The position numbers were made by a program, and so were the translations under genes. Below, in pieces: positions 1-6,326 of a stretch of 22,667 bases of DNA. This stretch comes from Anaerolineaceae bacterium UBA4799 (GTDB taxonomy: Bacteria > Chloroflexota > Anaerolineae > Anaerolineales > Anaerolineaceae). The notes beneath the pieces were generated by a model. The model had not been told where the DNA came from. It made no database searches and worked only from the letters and a program-made list of their open reading frames with translations. The stretch is taken from positions 1 to 22,667 of the forward strand of contig DHGL01000018.1 in the NCBI GenBank assembly GCA_002402725.1. The letters run 5' to 3'. Each line of letters opens with the position of its first letter. The first letter of the stretch is position 1.

Positions 1-15
1 ACGGGTTTGGTGAGG

Positions 16-102
16 CGGAGAGGGTGGGATTCGAACCCACGATACCTTGCGGTATACCCGCTTTCCAAGCGGGCGCGTTAGGCCGGACTGCGCTACCTCT
101 CC
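16..102 (-). tRNA. tRNA-Ser (anticodon GGA)
   Basis: The reverse strand folds into a class II tRNA: acceptor GGAGAGG pairs with CCTCTCC, the anticodon stem CCCGC/GCGGG encloses the loop TTGGAAA (anticodon GGA), a long variable arm follows (TACC-GCAA-GGTA core), and the T arm has GTGGG-TTCGAAT-CCCAC. The long variable arm and anticodon identify serine. The discriminator is G at position 16. CCA is not encoded, so it must be added after transcription. A TATAAT box lies upstream at 127-132. Confidence 0.96.
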
Positions 103-126
103 GTGCTTGAAGCCTTAAGCGCCGAT

Positions 127-135
127 ATTATACCA
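127..135 (-). promoter_or_regulatory. Extended -10 promoter of tRNA-Ser
   Basis: On the minus strand the sequence reads TGG-TATAAT, a consensus -10 with the TGn extension. The predicted start is near position 120, about 18 nt before the tRNA. No good -35 hexamer is visible. Confidence 0.55.
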
Positions 136-172
136 TTTGAAAATCAAAATGCCAGAATTTCGTTCATCCCCA

Positions 173-205
173 TTGACAATCTACTTTAAAAATCTCCTCT
201 ATAAT
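173..205 (+). promoter_or_regulatory. Promoter-like pair with long spacer, upstream of the 140-aa gene
   Basis: Perfect TTGACA (173-178) and TATAAT (200-205) hexamers occur, but 21 bp apart, longer than the usual 16-18 bp. Either the -10 acts with another -35, or an activator compensates for the spacing. A perfect inverted repeat CCAGA-N5-TCTGG lies just downstream at 209-223. Confidence 0.4.
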
Positions 206-208
206 TAA

Positions 209-223
209 CCAGAAATAATCTGG
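209..223. promoter_or_regulatory. Inverted repeat near the predicted start site (possible operator)
   Basis: Perfect 5-bp arms CCAGA and TCTGG are separated by AATAA. They sit 3-17 bp downstream of the TATAAT box, where a repressor could block initiation or where the 5' end of the mRNA could fold. No regulator can be named. Confidence 0.3.
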
Positions 224-273
224 CAAAGCATTAATACCCGCCCAATCCATATTTTCGGAGTAAGTTTCAGAAA

Positions 274-696
274 ATGTCCTCCATCGTGCCTGACCTGGAA
301 TTACCCATACTGGTTGTGGATGATGCCCACTGGCAGAAAATAACACCCACTGGTGAAGAAGGTGAGGAGTATTCAATCAGCACGCGTGATGGCTTCCGAC
401 TTTCCACCAAGGGTTTTGAATTTGCGATTCCGCCGGGGGTCGATTTTATGGCTCCCAACATCATTCAACTGGTCATTGGCAAGGACCAACTTTACGCCAC
501 AGCCTATGAACCCGACTGCACGCTCTACACCATGAACCCAGCCAACCTGGTCCCCATGTATGGTTCAAGGCGCTTCACGGGTTTTCAAAAAGGGCAGAAA
601 CTCATCATTGCCATCGGTCATCTCTCTCCGCCAGGGCATGACCTTCCGCAGCCCAGGTTCACAGTGCTATGGGCCGGCGTGGTGAACATTCTCTAG
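274..696 (+). CDS. Hypothetical protein, 140 aa
   Basis: I do not recognise this protein. It begins with ATG; a GGAG at 257-260 lies 13 nt upstream, a rather long spacing. The sequence has no signal peptide or membrane segment, so it is probably cytoplasmic. It alternates short hydrophobic and polar stretches typical of a beta-rich fold, with a glycine/proline-rich middle (FAIPPGVDFMAP near residues 49-60) and a hydrophobic end (FTVLWAGVVNIL). It lies alone between two tRNA genes on opposite strands, with a -10 box and an inverted repeat upstream. Codon use looks like its neighbours, so recent transfer is not indicated. It is supported as a real gene mainly by length, start context and upstream promoter elements. 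Confidence 0.65.
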   Translation: MSSIVPDLELPILVVDDAHWQKITPTGEEGEEYSISTRDGFRLSTKGFEFAIPPGVDFMAPNIIQLVIGKDQLYATAYEPDCTLYTMNPANLVPMYGSRRFTGFQKGQKLIIAIGHLSPPGHDLPQPRFTVLWAGVVNIL

Positions 697-713
697 GGAT
701 CAGTGCTATATAT

Positions 714-769
714 TCACCCTCACCATGTCACCCTTACCATATCACCCTCACCATATCACCCTCACCATT
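714..769. repeat. 14-bp tandem repeat, four units
   Basis: Four adjacent copies of TCACCCTCACCATA-like units occupy 714-727, 728-741, 742-755 and 756-769. They differ only at the last base (G, A, A, T) and at one inner C/T in unit 2. The array ends at the -35 hexamer of the tRNA-Val promoter (768-773). Confidence 0.85.
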
Positions 770-795
770 GTCAATAAAAGAAAATCCATTATAAT
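768..795 (+). promoter_or_regulatory. Promoter of tRNA-Val
   Basis: TTGTCA (768-773) is followed after 16 bp by TATAAT (790-795). The predicted start near 802 is 4 nt before the mature tRNA, which fits a tRNA promoter. Confidence 0.7.
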
Positions 796-805
796 AAGCA
801 GCACC

Positions 806-882
806 GGGCGGTTAGCTCAGTTGGTTAGAGCGTTGCGTTGACATCGCAAAGGTCGTAGGTTCGAGTCCTATACCGCCCACCA
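806..882 (+). tRNA. tRNA-Val (anticodon GAC)
   Basis: Full cloverleaf: acceptor GGGCGGT/ACCGCCC, D arm GCTC-N9-GAGC, anticodon stem TTGCG/CGCAA around TTGACAT (anticodon GAC), T arm GTAGG-TTCGAGT-CCTAT with one G-T pair, discriminator A and an encoded CCA (880-882). It has its own promoter upstream and an intrinsic terminator just downstream. Confidence 0.97.
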
Positions 883-884
883 CA

Positions 885-909
885 AAACACCATCCGTGGG
901 TGTTTTTTA
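885..909 (+). terminator. Intrinsic terminator after tRNA-Val
   Basis: Arms AACACC (886-891) and GGTGTT (899-904) enclose a 7-nt loop, and a run of T continues to 908. The short stem plus T tract directly behind the tRNA fits Rho-independent termination. Confidence 0.75.
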
Positions 910-1065
910 TTTATGATATATTGACTTCTGGTCAACATAAAACACTTGTGAAGGAACTCGCATCAATCATGTCCTTCCAGTGTTAACAAATAACAATATG
1001 GTTTTTTATCAATCGCAGTCGACCAAAACATGAACGGAAGAACTTATCAAAAGTCCAGGAGTCCC

Positions 1066-1992
1066 ATGTCGCGTTACCTGATCATCCTTAATCCAATTGC
1101 CGGTAAAGGTACCGCCCTTCGCTCGCTTCCGAGAATACGTGAGTTACTAACTCAGCACGAGCTTAACTTTGATATCACGATGACCGATTACCCCGGTCAC
1201 GGAATCGAAATTGCCCGTAAAGCCGCAGAGGAAGAATTCGATTATGTCATCGCTGCCGGCGGTGACGGCACCGCTAACGAGGTGCTCAACGGGTTAATGC
1301 AAAACCGCGCTGCCGGCGGTTTTTTGCCGGTCATGGGCATCATTCCGGTAGGGCGCGGCAATGATTTCGCCTTCGGCGTCAATATCCCGACCGCACTCGA
1401 TGAAGCCTGCGCGTTACTCTCTTCTCTCCCACGCAAATGGATCGATATCGGCCGCGTCAGCGGTGGGGATAAACCGGATGGCATGTACTTTGGTAATGGC
1501 ATTGGTGTAGGTTTTGACGCGGTGGTGGGGTTTATCGCCGCCAGGATGAAACTGACAGGCATGCTTTCTTACCTGATTGCAGCATTTAAAACTATTTTTG
1601 TGTATTTTAAACCGCCCAGCGTTGAGATTAAGTACGCAGAGAAAAGTTTAACCCTTCCCGCGTTGATGGTTTCCATCATGAACGGCAGGCGCATGGGCGG
1701 CGGTTTTATGATGGCACCTTCTGCTTCAACAACCGATGGCATGTTGAATATCTGTATGGTGCGCGAAGTCCCCCAACTTTCCATGTTCAGACTCGTTGGC
1801 AAGTTTATGAAAGGCAGCCATGAAGCCGATCCGGCGGTCAGCACCGCCACAACAGATAGAATCACCGTGACCGCGAAGAAAGGTGTCCTGCCTGTGCACG
1901 CGGACGGCAACACGGTGTGTGAAGCAGGAACTGAAATCATGGTAGAACTGCTGCCGCGTGCCCTTGAAATCATCACCCGGCTCGAGGATTAA
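1066..1992 (+). CDS. Diacylglycerol kinase family lipid kinase
   Basis: This is a DAGK catalytic-domain protein (YegS/DgkB type) of 308 aa that phosphorylates diacylglycerol or a related lipid with ATP at the inner face of the membrane. Visible motifs are the N-terminal NPIAGKG (residues 9-15), the nucleotide-binding GGDGT (65-69) followed by NEV, and GIIPVGRGNDFA (91-102), the counterpart of the PxGTGNDFA motif. The C-terminal half contains the MMAP and VHADG signatures of the family. I chose ATG 1066 because AGGAG (1057-1061) lies just before it; an in-frame ATG at 1030 would add 12 residues but has no ribosome binding site. The stop TAA overlaps the ATG of the next gene by one base (TAATG), so translation is probably coupled to the acyltransferase. 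Together they suggest a role in phospholipid recycling or synthesis. The exact substrate cannot be read from the sequence. Confidence 0.93.
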   Translation: MSRYLIILNPIAGKGTALRSLPRIRELLTQHELNFDITMTDYPGHGIEIARKAAEEEFDYVIAAGGDGTANEVLNGLMQNRAAGGFLPVMGIIPVGRGNDFAFGVNIPTALDEACALLSSLPRKWIDIGRVSGGDKPDGMYFGNGIGVGFDAVVGFIAARMKLTGMLSYLIAAFKTIFVYFKPPSVEIKYAEKSLTLPALMVSIMNGRRMGGGFMMAPSASTTDGMLNICMVREVPQLSMFRLVGKFMKGSHEADPAVSTATTDRITVTAKKGVLPVHADGNTVCEAGTEIMVELLPRALEIITRLED

Positions 1993-2696
1993 TGCTCACC
2001 GCGGCGCATATTAACCCACCCATCAAAGCCATTCTGCGCGCCTTAATGCGTATCGATGACCGCGCGGTTAACTCTGTACCCATGAACGGACCGCTCATTA
2101 TGGCCACTAATCACATCAACTGGCTCGACGCTCCAGTGGGTTTCAGCCACCTGCACCCGCGTCCGCTAACCGTTTTTGCCAAGGTAGAGACCTGGGACAA
2201 CTTTATACTGCGTCTGCTTTTCAACGCCTGGGATGCCATCCCCATCAACCGCGGTGAGGTAAATTTTAGCGCGTTTAAGAAAGCCGAAGAAGCGCTCACG
2301 GCACGAAAAATCATCGCCATTGCGCCAGAAGGCACCCGCTCAGAAGATGGAAAGCTCAACACCGGTTACCCGGGGATTGTATTTTTAGCGCTACGTACAA
2401 ACGCGCCGATTATGCCTTTCGTTTTCTACGGCAATGAGAATTTTAATCACAACCTGCGTAAATACCGACGTACACCGATGATGCTCAAGGCTGGCGCTCC
2501 ATTCAGGTTAAAACAGCAAAATGCCAACCCGGATAGACACCTGCGTACGGAGATGACCGACGCAATCATGTACGAAATCGCCCGTCTACTCCCAGAAGAT
2601 TATCGCGGTAAATACACAGACATAGACCCTGCCTATCGCCGCTATCTGGAATTTATTGACCTGCAGCCGGGAAAATTGACCTCCTCATCCAGTTGA
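1992..2696 (+). CDS. 1-acyl-sn-glycerol-3-phosphate acyltransferase family protein (PlsC-like)
   Basis: A 234-aa PlsC/LPLAT-family enzyme, expected to transfer an acyl chain to lysophosphatidic acid to make phosphatidic acid at the cytoplasmic membrane. The catalytic NHxxWLD motif is at residues 40-46 (H41, D46), the block INRGE at 85-89 binds the glycerol phosphate, and APEGTRS at 111-117 matches the EGTRS motif. The family's usual length is 200-260 aa, so it appears complete. It begins one base before the end of the lipid kinase stop codon, so the two are an operon: a kinase making phosphatidic acid from diacylglycerol and an acyltransferase making it from the lyso form. The end of the gene carries the -35 hexamer of the infC promoter (TTGACG at 2693-2698). 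The acyl acceptor is inferred from the family. Confidence 0.93.
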   Translation: MLTAAHINPPIKAILRALMRIDDRAVNSVPMNGPLIMATNHINWLDAPVGFSHLHPRPLTVFAKVETWDNFILRLLFNAWDAIPINRGEVNFSAFKKAEEALTARKIIAIAPEGTRSEDGKLNTGYPGIVFLALRTNAPIMPFVFYGNENFNHNLRKYRRTPMMLKAGAPFRLKQQNANPDRHLRTEMTDAIMYEIARLLPEDYRGKYTDIDPAYRRYLEFIDLQPGKLTSSSS

Positions 2697-2722
2697 CGAG
2701 TAATTCGGAATTATGGTATTAT
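2693..2722 (+). promoter_or_regulatory. infC: Promoter of infC
   Basis: TTGACG (2693-2698) and TATTAT (2717-2722) are 18 bp apart, each matching the sigma-70 consensus at five of six bases. The start near 2729 gives a leader of about 58 nt containing a small hairpin, TGCCC (2736-2740) with GGGCA (2752-2756). The -35 overlaps the plsC stop codon. Confidence 0.65.
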
Positions 2723-2775
2723 CAAAATCAGTTTTTGCCCTCTAACAGAACGGGCATGTGTTCAATCTATCTAAC

Positions 2776-2789
2776 AGGAGAAGACCATC
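2776..2789 (+). promoter_or_regulatory. infC: Ribosome binding site and AUC start of infC
   Basis: AGGAG (2776-2780) precedes ATC (2787-2789) by 6 nt. A strong Shine-Dalgarno paired with a weak start codon fits IF-3 autoregulation through start-codon discrimination. Confidence 0.75.
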
Positions 2790-3401
2790 AGTACCCAAAA
2801 TTTCCGCGTAAATGAGTTGATCAAGGTCGCAGAAGTACGTTTGATCGGACCCCAGAATGAAAATATCGGGGTCGTACCTATCCAGAAAGCGTTACAAATC
2901 GCGCGTGAAGCTGAGCTCGACCTGGTGGAAGTTGCACCGCTCTCTGAACCACCGGTCTGCCGGGTGATGGATTTTGGGAAATTCCTTTACGAACGCACCA
3001 AAAAAGAAAAGGAAGCCCGTAAAGCCCAGACCAAAATCGAGATTAAAGAGATCCGCTTGCGGCCGAAAACCAACGAACACCACCGTGGATTCAAGACCCG
3101 TGATGCCCGGCGCTGGCTAATGGAGGGCAATAAGGTCAAAGTGACCATCCGGTTCAGGGGTCGCGAGATCACCTACCCGGAAATTGCGCTGGAAGACCTT
3201 AAAGAAATCGCTGAAGAACTTGCCGACATCGCCACGATTGAACAGGCACCCAATATTGAAGGTCGCACCATGGGTATGGTGCTGACGCCATCGAAACCGG
3301 GTAAGAAAAAAGCCGCCGACCCGGAAAAGAAAGAAACTCCCGGGTCAAAGGTGAAAGAGCTACCACAACAGGAAACTCAGAAGGCTTCTGAAAAAGCCTG
3401 A
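2787..3401 (+). CDS. infC: Translation initiation factor IF-3, starting at a non-canonical AUC codon
   Basis: IF-3 (204 aa) binds the 30S subunit, keeps it apart from 50S and checks the start codon. The N domain begins with FRVNELIKVAEVRLIG and the C domain holds RFRGREI and a GRTMGMVL motif near the end. In frame, the first ATG-like codon is TTG 2817, which would cut away the conserved N-terminal FRVNE. Reading upstream, ATC at 2787 is preceded by AGGAG (2776-2780) with 6-nt spacing, and a stop codon (TAA, 2772) blocks any longer start. A rare AUU/AUC/AUA start is a known feature of infC, allowing IF-3 to repress its own translation. The tail of about 35 residues is rich in Lys and Glu and extends past the conserved fold. 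A terminator overlaps the stop codon. Confidence 0.95.
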   Translation: MSTQNFRVNELIKVAEVRLIGPQNENIGVVPIQKALQIAREAELDLVEVAPLSEPPVCRVMDFGKFLYERTKKEKEARKAQTKIEIKEIRLRPKTNEHHRGFKTRDARRWLMEGNKVKVTIRFRGREITYPEIALEDLKEIAEELADIATIEQAPNIEGRTMGMVLTPSKPGKKKAADPEKKETPGSKVKELPQQETQKASEKA

Positions 3402-3408
3402 GTTTTTT
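3373..3408 (+). terminator. Intrinsic terminator or attenuator overlapping the infC stop codon
   Basis: AAACTCAG (3373-3380) pairs with CTGAGTTT (3398-3405); inside it GCTT (3384-3387) pairs with AAGC (3394-3397) after a 3-nt bulge. A tract of six T (3403-3408) follows. The infC stop TGA (3399-3401) lies in the 3' arm, so a ribosome finishing infC could hinder folding. Confidence 0.7.
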
Positions 3409-3421
3409 CACCCTCAGTCAC

Positions 3422-3450
3422 TAAATCCGTTAATAAATCCGTTAATAAAT
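3422..3450. repeat. 12-bp tandem repeat, about 2.4 units
   Basis: TAAATCCGTTAA occurs at 3422-3433 and 3434-3445, followed by the partial unit TAAAT. It sits between the infC terminator and the rpmI promoter. No function is evident. Confidence 0.8.
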
Positions 3451-3470
3451 TCCCCGGAATATTTGATTTC

Positions 3471-3479
3471 TGGTATAAT
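3471..3479 (+). promoter_or_regulatory. Extended -10 promoter of rpmI-rplT
   Basis: TGG-TATAAT is a perfect -10 with a TGn extension. The predicted start is near 3486, leaving a leader of about 40 nt before the GTG of rpmI. No -35 consensus is visible, as is usual for extended -10 promoters. Confidence 0.6.
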
Positions 3480-3526
3480 TCGCGTTCGCGTTCTAAACAC
3501 GCGTAATTTGCTGAGAGGAGTATGCT

Positions 3527-3754
3527 GTGCCACACAAGATGAAAACCAGTAAGTTCAAGCTGAAAACCCACAAAGCGACTTCCAAACGATTTCGCCTGAC
3601 GGGTTCAGGCGTCTTGATGCGCACCAAAGGCGGTAAGAGCCACCTCAGGCGTCGCACTTCTGACCGCACCAAGGCATTATTCACTGAGATGGTCCCAGTT
3701 CATGGTGAAAAGATCATCCAACGCGTCAAACGTCTCAACCCCAACATGAAGTAA
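3527..3754 (+). CDS. rpmI: 50S ribosomal protein L35
   Basis: L35 (75 aa) is a small basic protein of the large ribosomal subunit. The sequence shows the family pattern: PHKMKT at the N terminus, KRFRLTGSG in the middle, then the KSHLRRR block. Length is close to the usual 64-70 residues with a slightly longer C terminus (RVKRLNPNMK). It begins with GTG at 3527, with GAGAGGAG (3513-3520) ideally spaced at 6 nt. The order infC-rpmI-rplT is the conserved arrangement, but here a terminator and a new promoter separate rpmI from infC. Confidence 0.97.
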   Translation: MPHKMKTSKFKLKTHKATSKRFRLTGSGVLMRTKGGKSHLRRRTSDRTKALFTEMVPVHGEKIIQRVKRLNPNMK

Positions 3755-3777
3755 TTCGAGATATTGACATTTCGTAT

Positions 3778-3829
3778 CCGCATCAGTGCGGCTGTTGGGT
3801 GCTCATAACTGGTCACAAGACCGGCGCCC
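3778..3829 (+). promoter_or_regulatory. Structured rpmI-rplT spacer, possible L20 autoregulatory element
   Basis: Two hairpins precede rplT. The first is CCGCA-TCAG-TGCGG (3778-3791). The second has an outer stem GGGTG/CGCCC (3797-3801 with 3825-3829), a 7-nt one-sided bulge, and an inner stem CTGGTC-ACAA-GACCGG (3809-3824). L20 is known to control its own operon by binding RNA that resembles its 23S rRNA site; whether this RNA does so is inference. The rplT ribosome binding site AAGGAG (3841-3846) lies 12 nt downstream. Confidence 0.4.
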
Positions 3830-3852
3830 AGGGGTTCGCAAAGGAGTAAAAA

Positions 3853-4203
3853 ATGGCTCGTGTAAAAAGTGGCTTCACCAGTCACCAGCGTCATAAAAGA
3901 ACATTGAAATTTACCCAGGGACAGTTCGGCAGCCGGCATCGCCTGATCCGCCGCGCCAACGAAGCTCGCCTGAAAAGCATGTGGTACGCCTCGCGCGACC
4001 GCCGGATGCGCAAACGCGACCTGCGCCGCCTATGGATTACCCGTATCAACGCTGGTTCCCGCCAGAATGGTATCTCCTACAGCCAGTTGATCTATGGACT
4101 GCGCAAGGCCAACATCTTGCTCAACCGCAAAATGCTCGCCGACCTCGCCGCCCGTGATCCCCAGGCGTTCACCGCTGTTGTGCAAAAAGCCAAATCAGCA
4201 TAA
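3853..4203 (+). CDS. rplT: 50S ribosomal protein L20
   Basis: L20 (116 aa) binds 23S rRNA early in 50S assembly and in several bacteria also represses its own operon. The full family sequence is present: MARVKSG at the N terminus, a highly basic first helix region (residues 10-60, including [20 protein letters not shown]), and the NRKMLADLA segment near the end. Length matches the usual 115-120 residues. AAGGAG (3841-3846) precedes the ATG by 6 nt. It follows rpmI after 98 bp of folded spacer and is followed by a strong terminator, so it ends the operon. Confidence 0.98.
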   Translation: MARVKSGFTSHQRHKRTLKFTQGQFGSRHRLIRRANEARLKSMWYASRDRRMRKRDLRRLWITRINAGSRQNGISYSQLIYGLRKANILLNRKMLADLAARDPQAFTAVVQKAKSA

Positions 4204-4222
4204 TCCCTCAAATCATCAATAT

Positions 4223-4254
4223 CGGGATGGCTGAACCCATCCCGTTTTCTTTTT
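4223..4254 (+). terminator. Intrinsic terminator after rplT
   Basis: A perfect 8-bp stem CGGGATGG/CCATCCCG encloses the loop CTGAAC and is followed by TTTTCTTTTT. It closes the infC-rpmI-rplT operon. Confidence 0.92.
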
Positions 4255-4268
4255 AATGGGCAATCGGG

Positions 4269-4274
4269 TAGAAT
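4269..4274 (+). promoter_or_regulatory. Possible -10 box of the SpoU methyltransferase gene
   Basis: TAGAAT lies 7 nt before the ATG at 4282, giving a predicted start at about 4281, directly before the start codon. No clear -35 is seen. If real, the message would be leaderless, which fits the lack of a Shine-Dalgarno sequence. Confidence 0.3.
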
Positions 4275-4281
4275 TTGATGG

Positions 4282-5085
4282 ATGAAACTTAATCCAGAAA
4301 TTTTGACCTCGTTTAAAAACCCAAAAATCCAGTATCTCCGCGACTTGATCACCCAGCGCTCCTGCCGTGATGAAACTGGCTTGTTCGTTATTGAAGGCGT
4401 GCGCCTGGCAGAAGAAGCCTTCGCACGCCACCTCCTGCCCCGCTCCGTATATTTCAGCAGTCACCTCTCAGCGCGAGGCGAACATCTGGTGAACCGTTTC
4501 CACAATGCCGGGGTTGAAGTCACTGAAGTGAGCAGCGAGGTTCTCGACAGGCTCTCTGATACCGATACATCCCAGGGGATCCTGGCTGTTCTACCGCAGG
4601 AACTGATTGTAGTGAGGGGCAACTCCGAACCTGTACTGGTTATCGACCAGGTGCGCGATCCCGGCAACATGGGAACTATTTTGCGCAGCGCCGCCGCAGC
4701 CGCCGTAGGTGCGGTGTTCCTGGCGCCCGGAAGCGTTGACCCCTTTATGCCCAAGGTAGTGCGCGCGGGCATGGGAGCACATTTTTACCTACCAATCCGC
4801 CAGGCTACCTGGGGTGAAATCAAGAATTACTGTAAGCGCCAAGCGGACCCACCACTGCAGGTGCTGCTGGCAGAAGCTGGCAGCGGGTTAACCATGTGGC
4901 AGACCAACCTCACCCGTCCCCTGGCGTTGATCATCGGCGGTGAGGCGGAAGGCGCTGGTGAAGAGGCGCGTACTCTCTCAGATGCCTCCATACGCATCCC
5001 CATGCCTGGCGCTTTCGAATCCCTCAACGCCGGTGTGGCAGCCTCTTTATTATTATATGAAATTCTGCGCCAGAGGAGCTCATGA
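4282..5085 (+). CDS. TrmH/SpoU family rRNA 2'-O-methyltransferase
   Basis: A 267-aa SPOUT-class enzyme that transfers a methyl group from S-adenosylmethionine to a ribose 2'-OH in RNA. The N-terminal part (residues 10-105) resembles the SpoU substrate-binding domain, with FVIEGVRLAEEA at 35-46. The catalytic domain shows motif 1 DQVRDPGNMGTILR (122-135, with N129 and R135), motif 2 LIIGGEAEG (216-224) and motif 3 IPMPGAFESLNAGVAAS (239-255), which form the knotted cofactor pocket. This architecture is typical of the RlmB/TsnR-like group acting on 23S rRNA, but the target nucleotide cannot be told. It follows the ribosomal protein operon after a terminator and overlaps the DUF711 gene by 4 bp (ATGA). 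Confidence 0.94.
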   Translation: MKLNPEILTSFKNPKIQYLRDLITQRSCRDETGLFVIEGVRLAEEAFARHLLPRSVYFSSHLSARGEHLVNRFHNAGVEVTEVSSEVLDRLSDTDTSQGILAVLPQELIVVRGNSEPVLVIDQVRDPGNMGTILRSAAAAAVGAVFLAPGSVDPFMPKVVRAGMGAHFYLPIRQATWGEIKNYCKRQADPPLQVLLAEAGSGLTMWQTNLTRPLALIIGGEAEGAGEEARTLSDASIRIPMPGAFESLNAGVAASLLLYEILRQRSS

Positions 5086-6299
5086 AAATTCGTTCCATTA
5101 CCAGCTTCTATGACCCGGCTTCTACCCGGGCAGATCGCCATATAAGACGCCTGGCTGAGGTCAGCGAAATGCTCAGGTTGGCCATCAGCAGCCAGCTGGA
5201 AGTGCAATCCACCCGGCTGGCTACCTCGCCTTTCCCCTTGTACCTTGGTGACCTGCGCGCACCAGAAATGACTGCGCGTGCCGCACAAATGGAACGGGAG
5301 ACACGGGACCTGGGCTGGCAGTATCTTTCACTGGGTCCAGCACTGCCTGATCATCCCGGGTCATACGACTCAATCCCTGAAATGATCCGCGCGACGGAAA
5401 ATGTCTTCTTCAGTGCGGTCATTGCTGAAAACTCCACGATTTATCCCGGCGCAGTTATGGTTGGAGCGCACATCATTCACCATACAGCGCAGGTTTCAGC
5501 CGACGGTTTTGCCAACCTCCGCTTCGCCGCCCTCGCCAATGTGGATGCCTGGACGCCCTTTCTGCCTGCCGCCTACCATCAGGCTGATTCAAACCCGGCA
5601 ATCTCTATCGCTGTGGAATGCGCTGACATTGTCATTGATGCCTTTTCGAAAGATTGCCGTCTGGAAGAATGCAGGCAGTCTCTGCTCAGCTCGCTTCAAT
5701 CCGCCGCCAACCAGCTGGAGGAGACCATTCTACCCATACTGAAAGGAACCGGCATCAAGTTCAAAGGATTCGATTTCTCCCCCGCGCCTTTCCCCGAAGA
5801 CTGGTGTTCACTGGCAAGAGCAGCAGAGCAACTGGGGCTGGCGCATATCGGCGGGCTCGGTTCGCTGGCTGCTGTGGCTTTCATCGCGGATACCCTGGAC
5901 AGGGGCAATTGGCGTAAAGCGGGATTCAATGGCTTGATGCTGCCGTTATTGGAAGATTCCATCCTGGCGAAAAGGGCTGCCGAGGAACTGTTAACCGTCA
6001 AAGACCTGATGCTTTATGCAACACTATGCGGTACCGGTTTGGATACCATCCCCCTGGCGGGTGACACCACCATCGAGCAGTTGCAGGCAGTGCTGATGGA
6101 CATCGCTGCCATGTCCAACCGCCTGGGTAAACCGCTCACCGCCAGGCTGATGCCCATTCCCGGCAAATCTGTCGGTGAGCTCACTGATTTTCACTTCACG
6201 TTCTTTGCAAACAGCCGGGTGCTGGCGCTGGAAGCGCAGCCTCTATACCGGTTTTTTTCACACCAGGACCCCATCCACATCCGTCCGCGCCGCAGATGA
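5082..6299 (+). CDS. DUF711 (UPF0210-like) family protein
   Basis: A 405-aa protein matching the DUF711 family, whose biochemical role is not established; structures of relatives resemble glycyl-radical-type barrels without the radical loop. Recognisable blocks are the segment around IAENSTIYPGAVMVG (114-128), GFNGLMLPLLED (281-292), CGTGLDTIPLAGDT (316-329) and RLMPIPGK (355-362). There is no signal peptide, so it is cytoplasmic. Family members often run about 400-450 residues, so it appears full-length. It starts inside the stop codon of the methyltransferase gene (ATGA overlap), so both are probably made from one message; no functional link is known. It converges on the PBP gene, with 27 bp between their stop codons and no obvious terminator. 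The family call is from remembered motifs. Confidence 0.8.
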   Translation: MKIRSITSFYDPASTRADRHIRRLAEVSEMLRLAISSQLEVQSTRLATSPFPLYLGDLRAPEMTARAAQMERETRDLGWQYLSLGPALPDHPGSYDSIPEMIRATENVFFSAVIAENSTIYPGAVMVGAHIIHHTAQVSADGFANLRFAALANVDAWTPFLPAAYHQADSNPAISIAVECADIVIDAFSKDCRLEECRQSLLSSLQSAANQLEETILPILKGTGIKFKGFDFSPAPFPEDWCSLARAAEQLGLAHIGGLGSLAAVAFIADTLDRGNWRKAGFNGLMLPLLEDSILAKRAAEELLTVKDLMLYATLCGTGLDTIPLAGDTTIEQLQAVLMDIAAMSNRLGKPLTARLMPIPGKSVGELTDFHFTFFANSRVLALEAQPLYRFFSHQDPIHIRPRRR

Positions 6300-6326
6300 G
6301 CACGGAAGGTTAATTGCAATTCTCGT

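Noticed and set aside
714..769. Short tandem repeats as a CRISPR array
   Set aside because: Units are 14 bp and directly adjacent with no spacers, and no cas genes are present.
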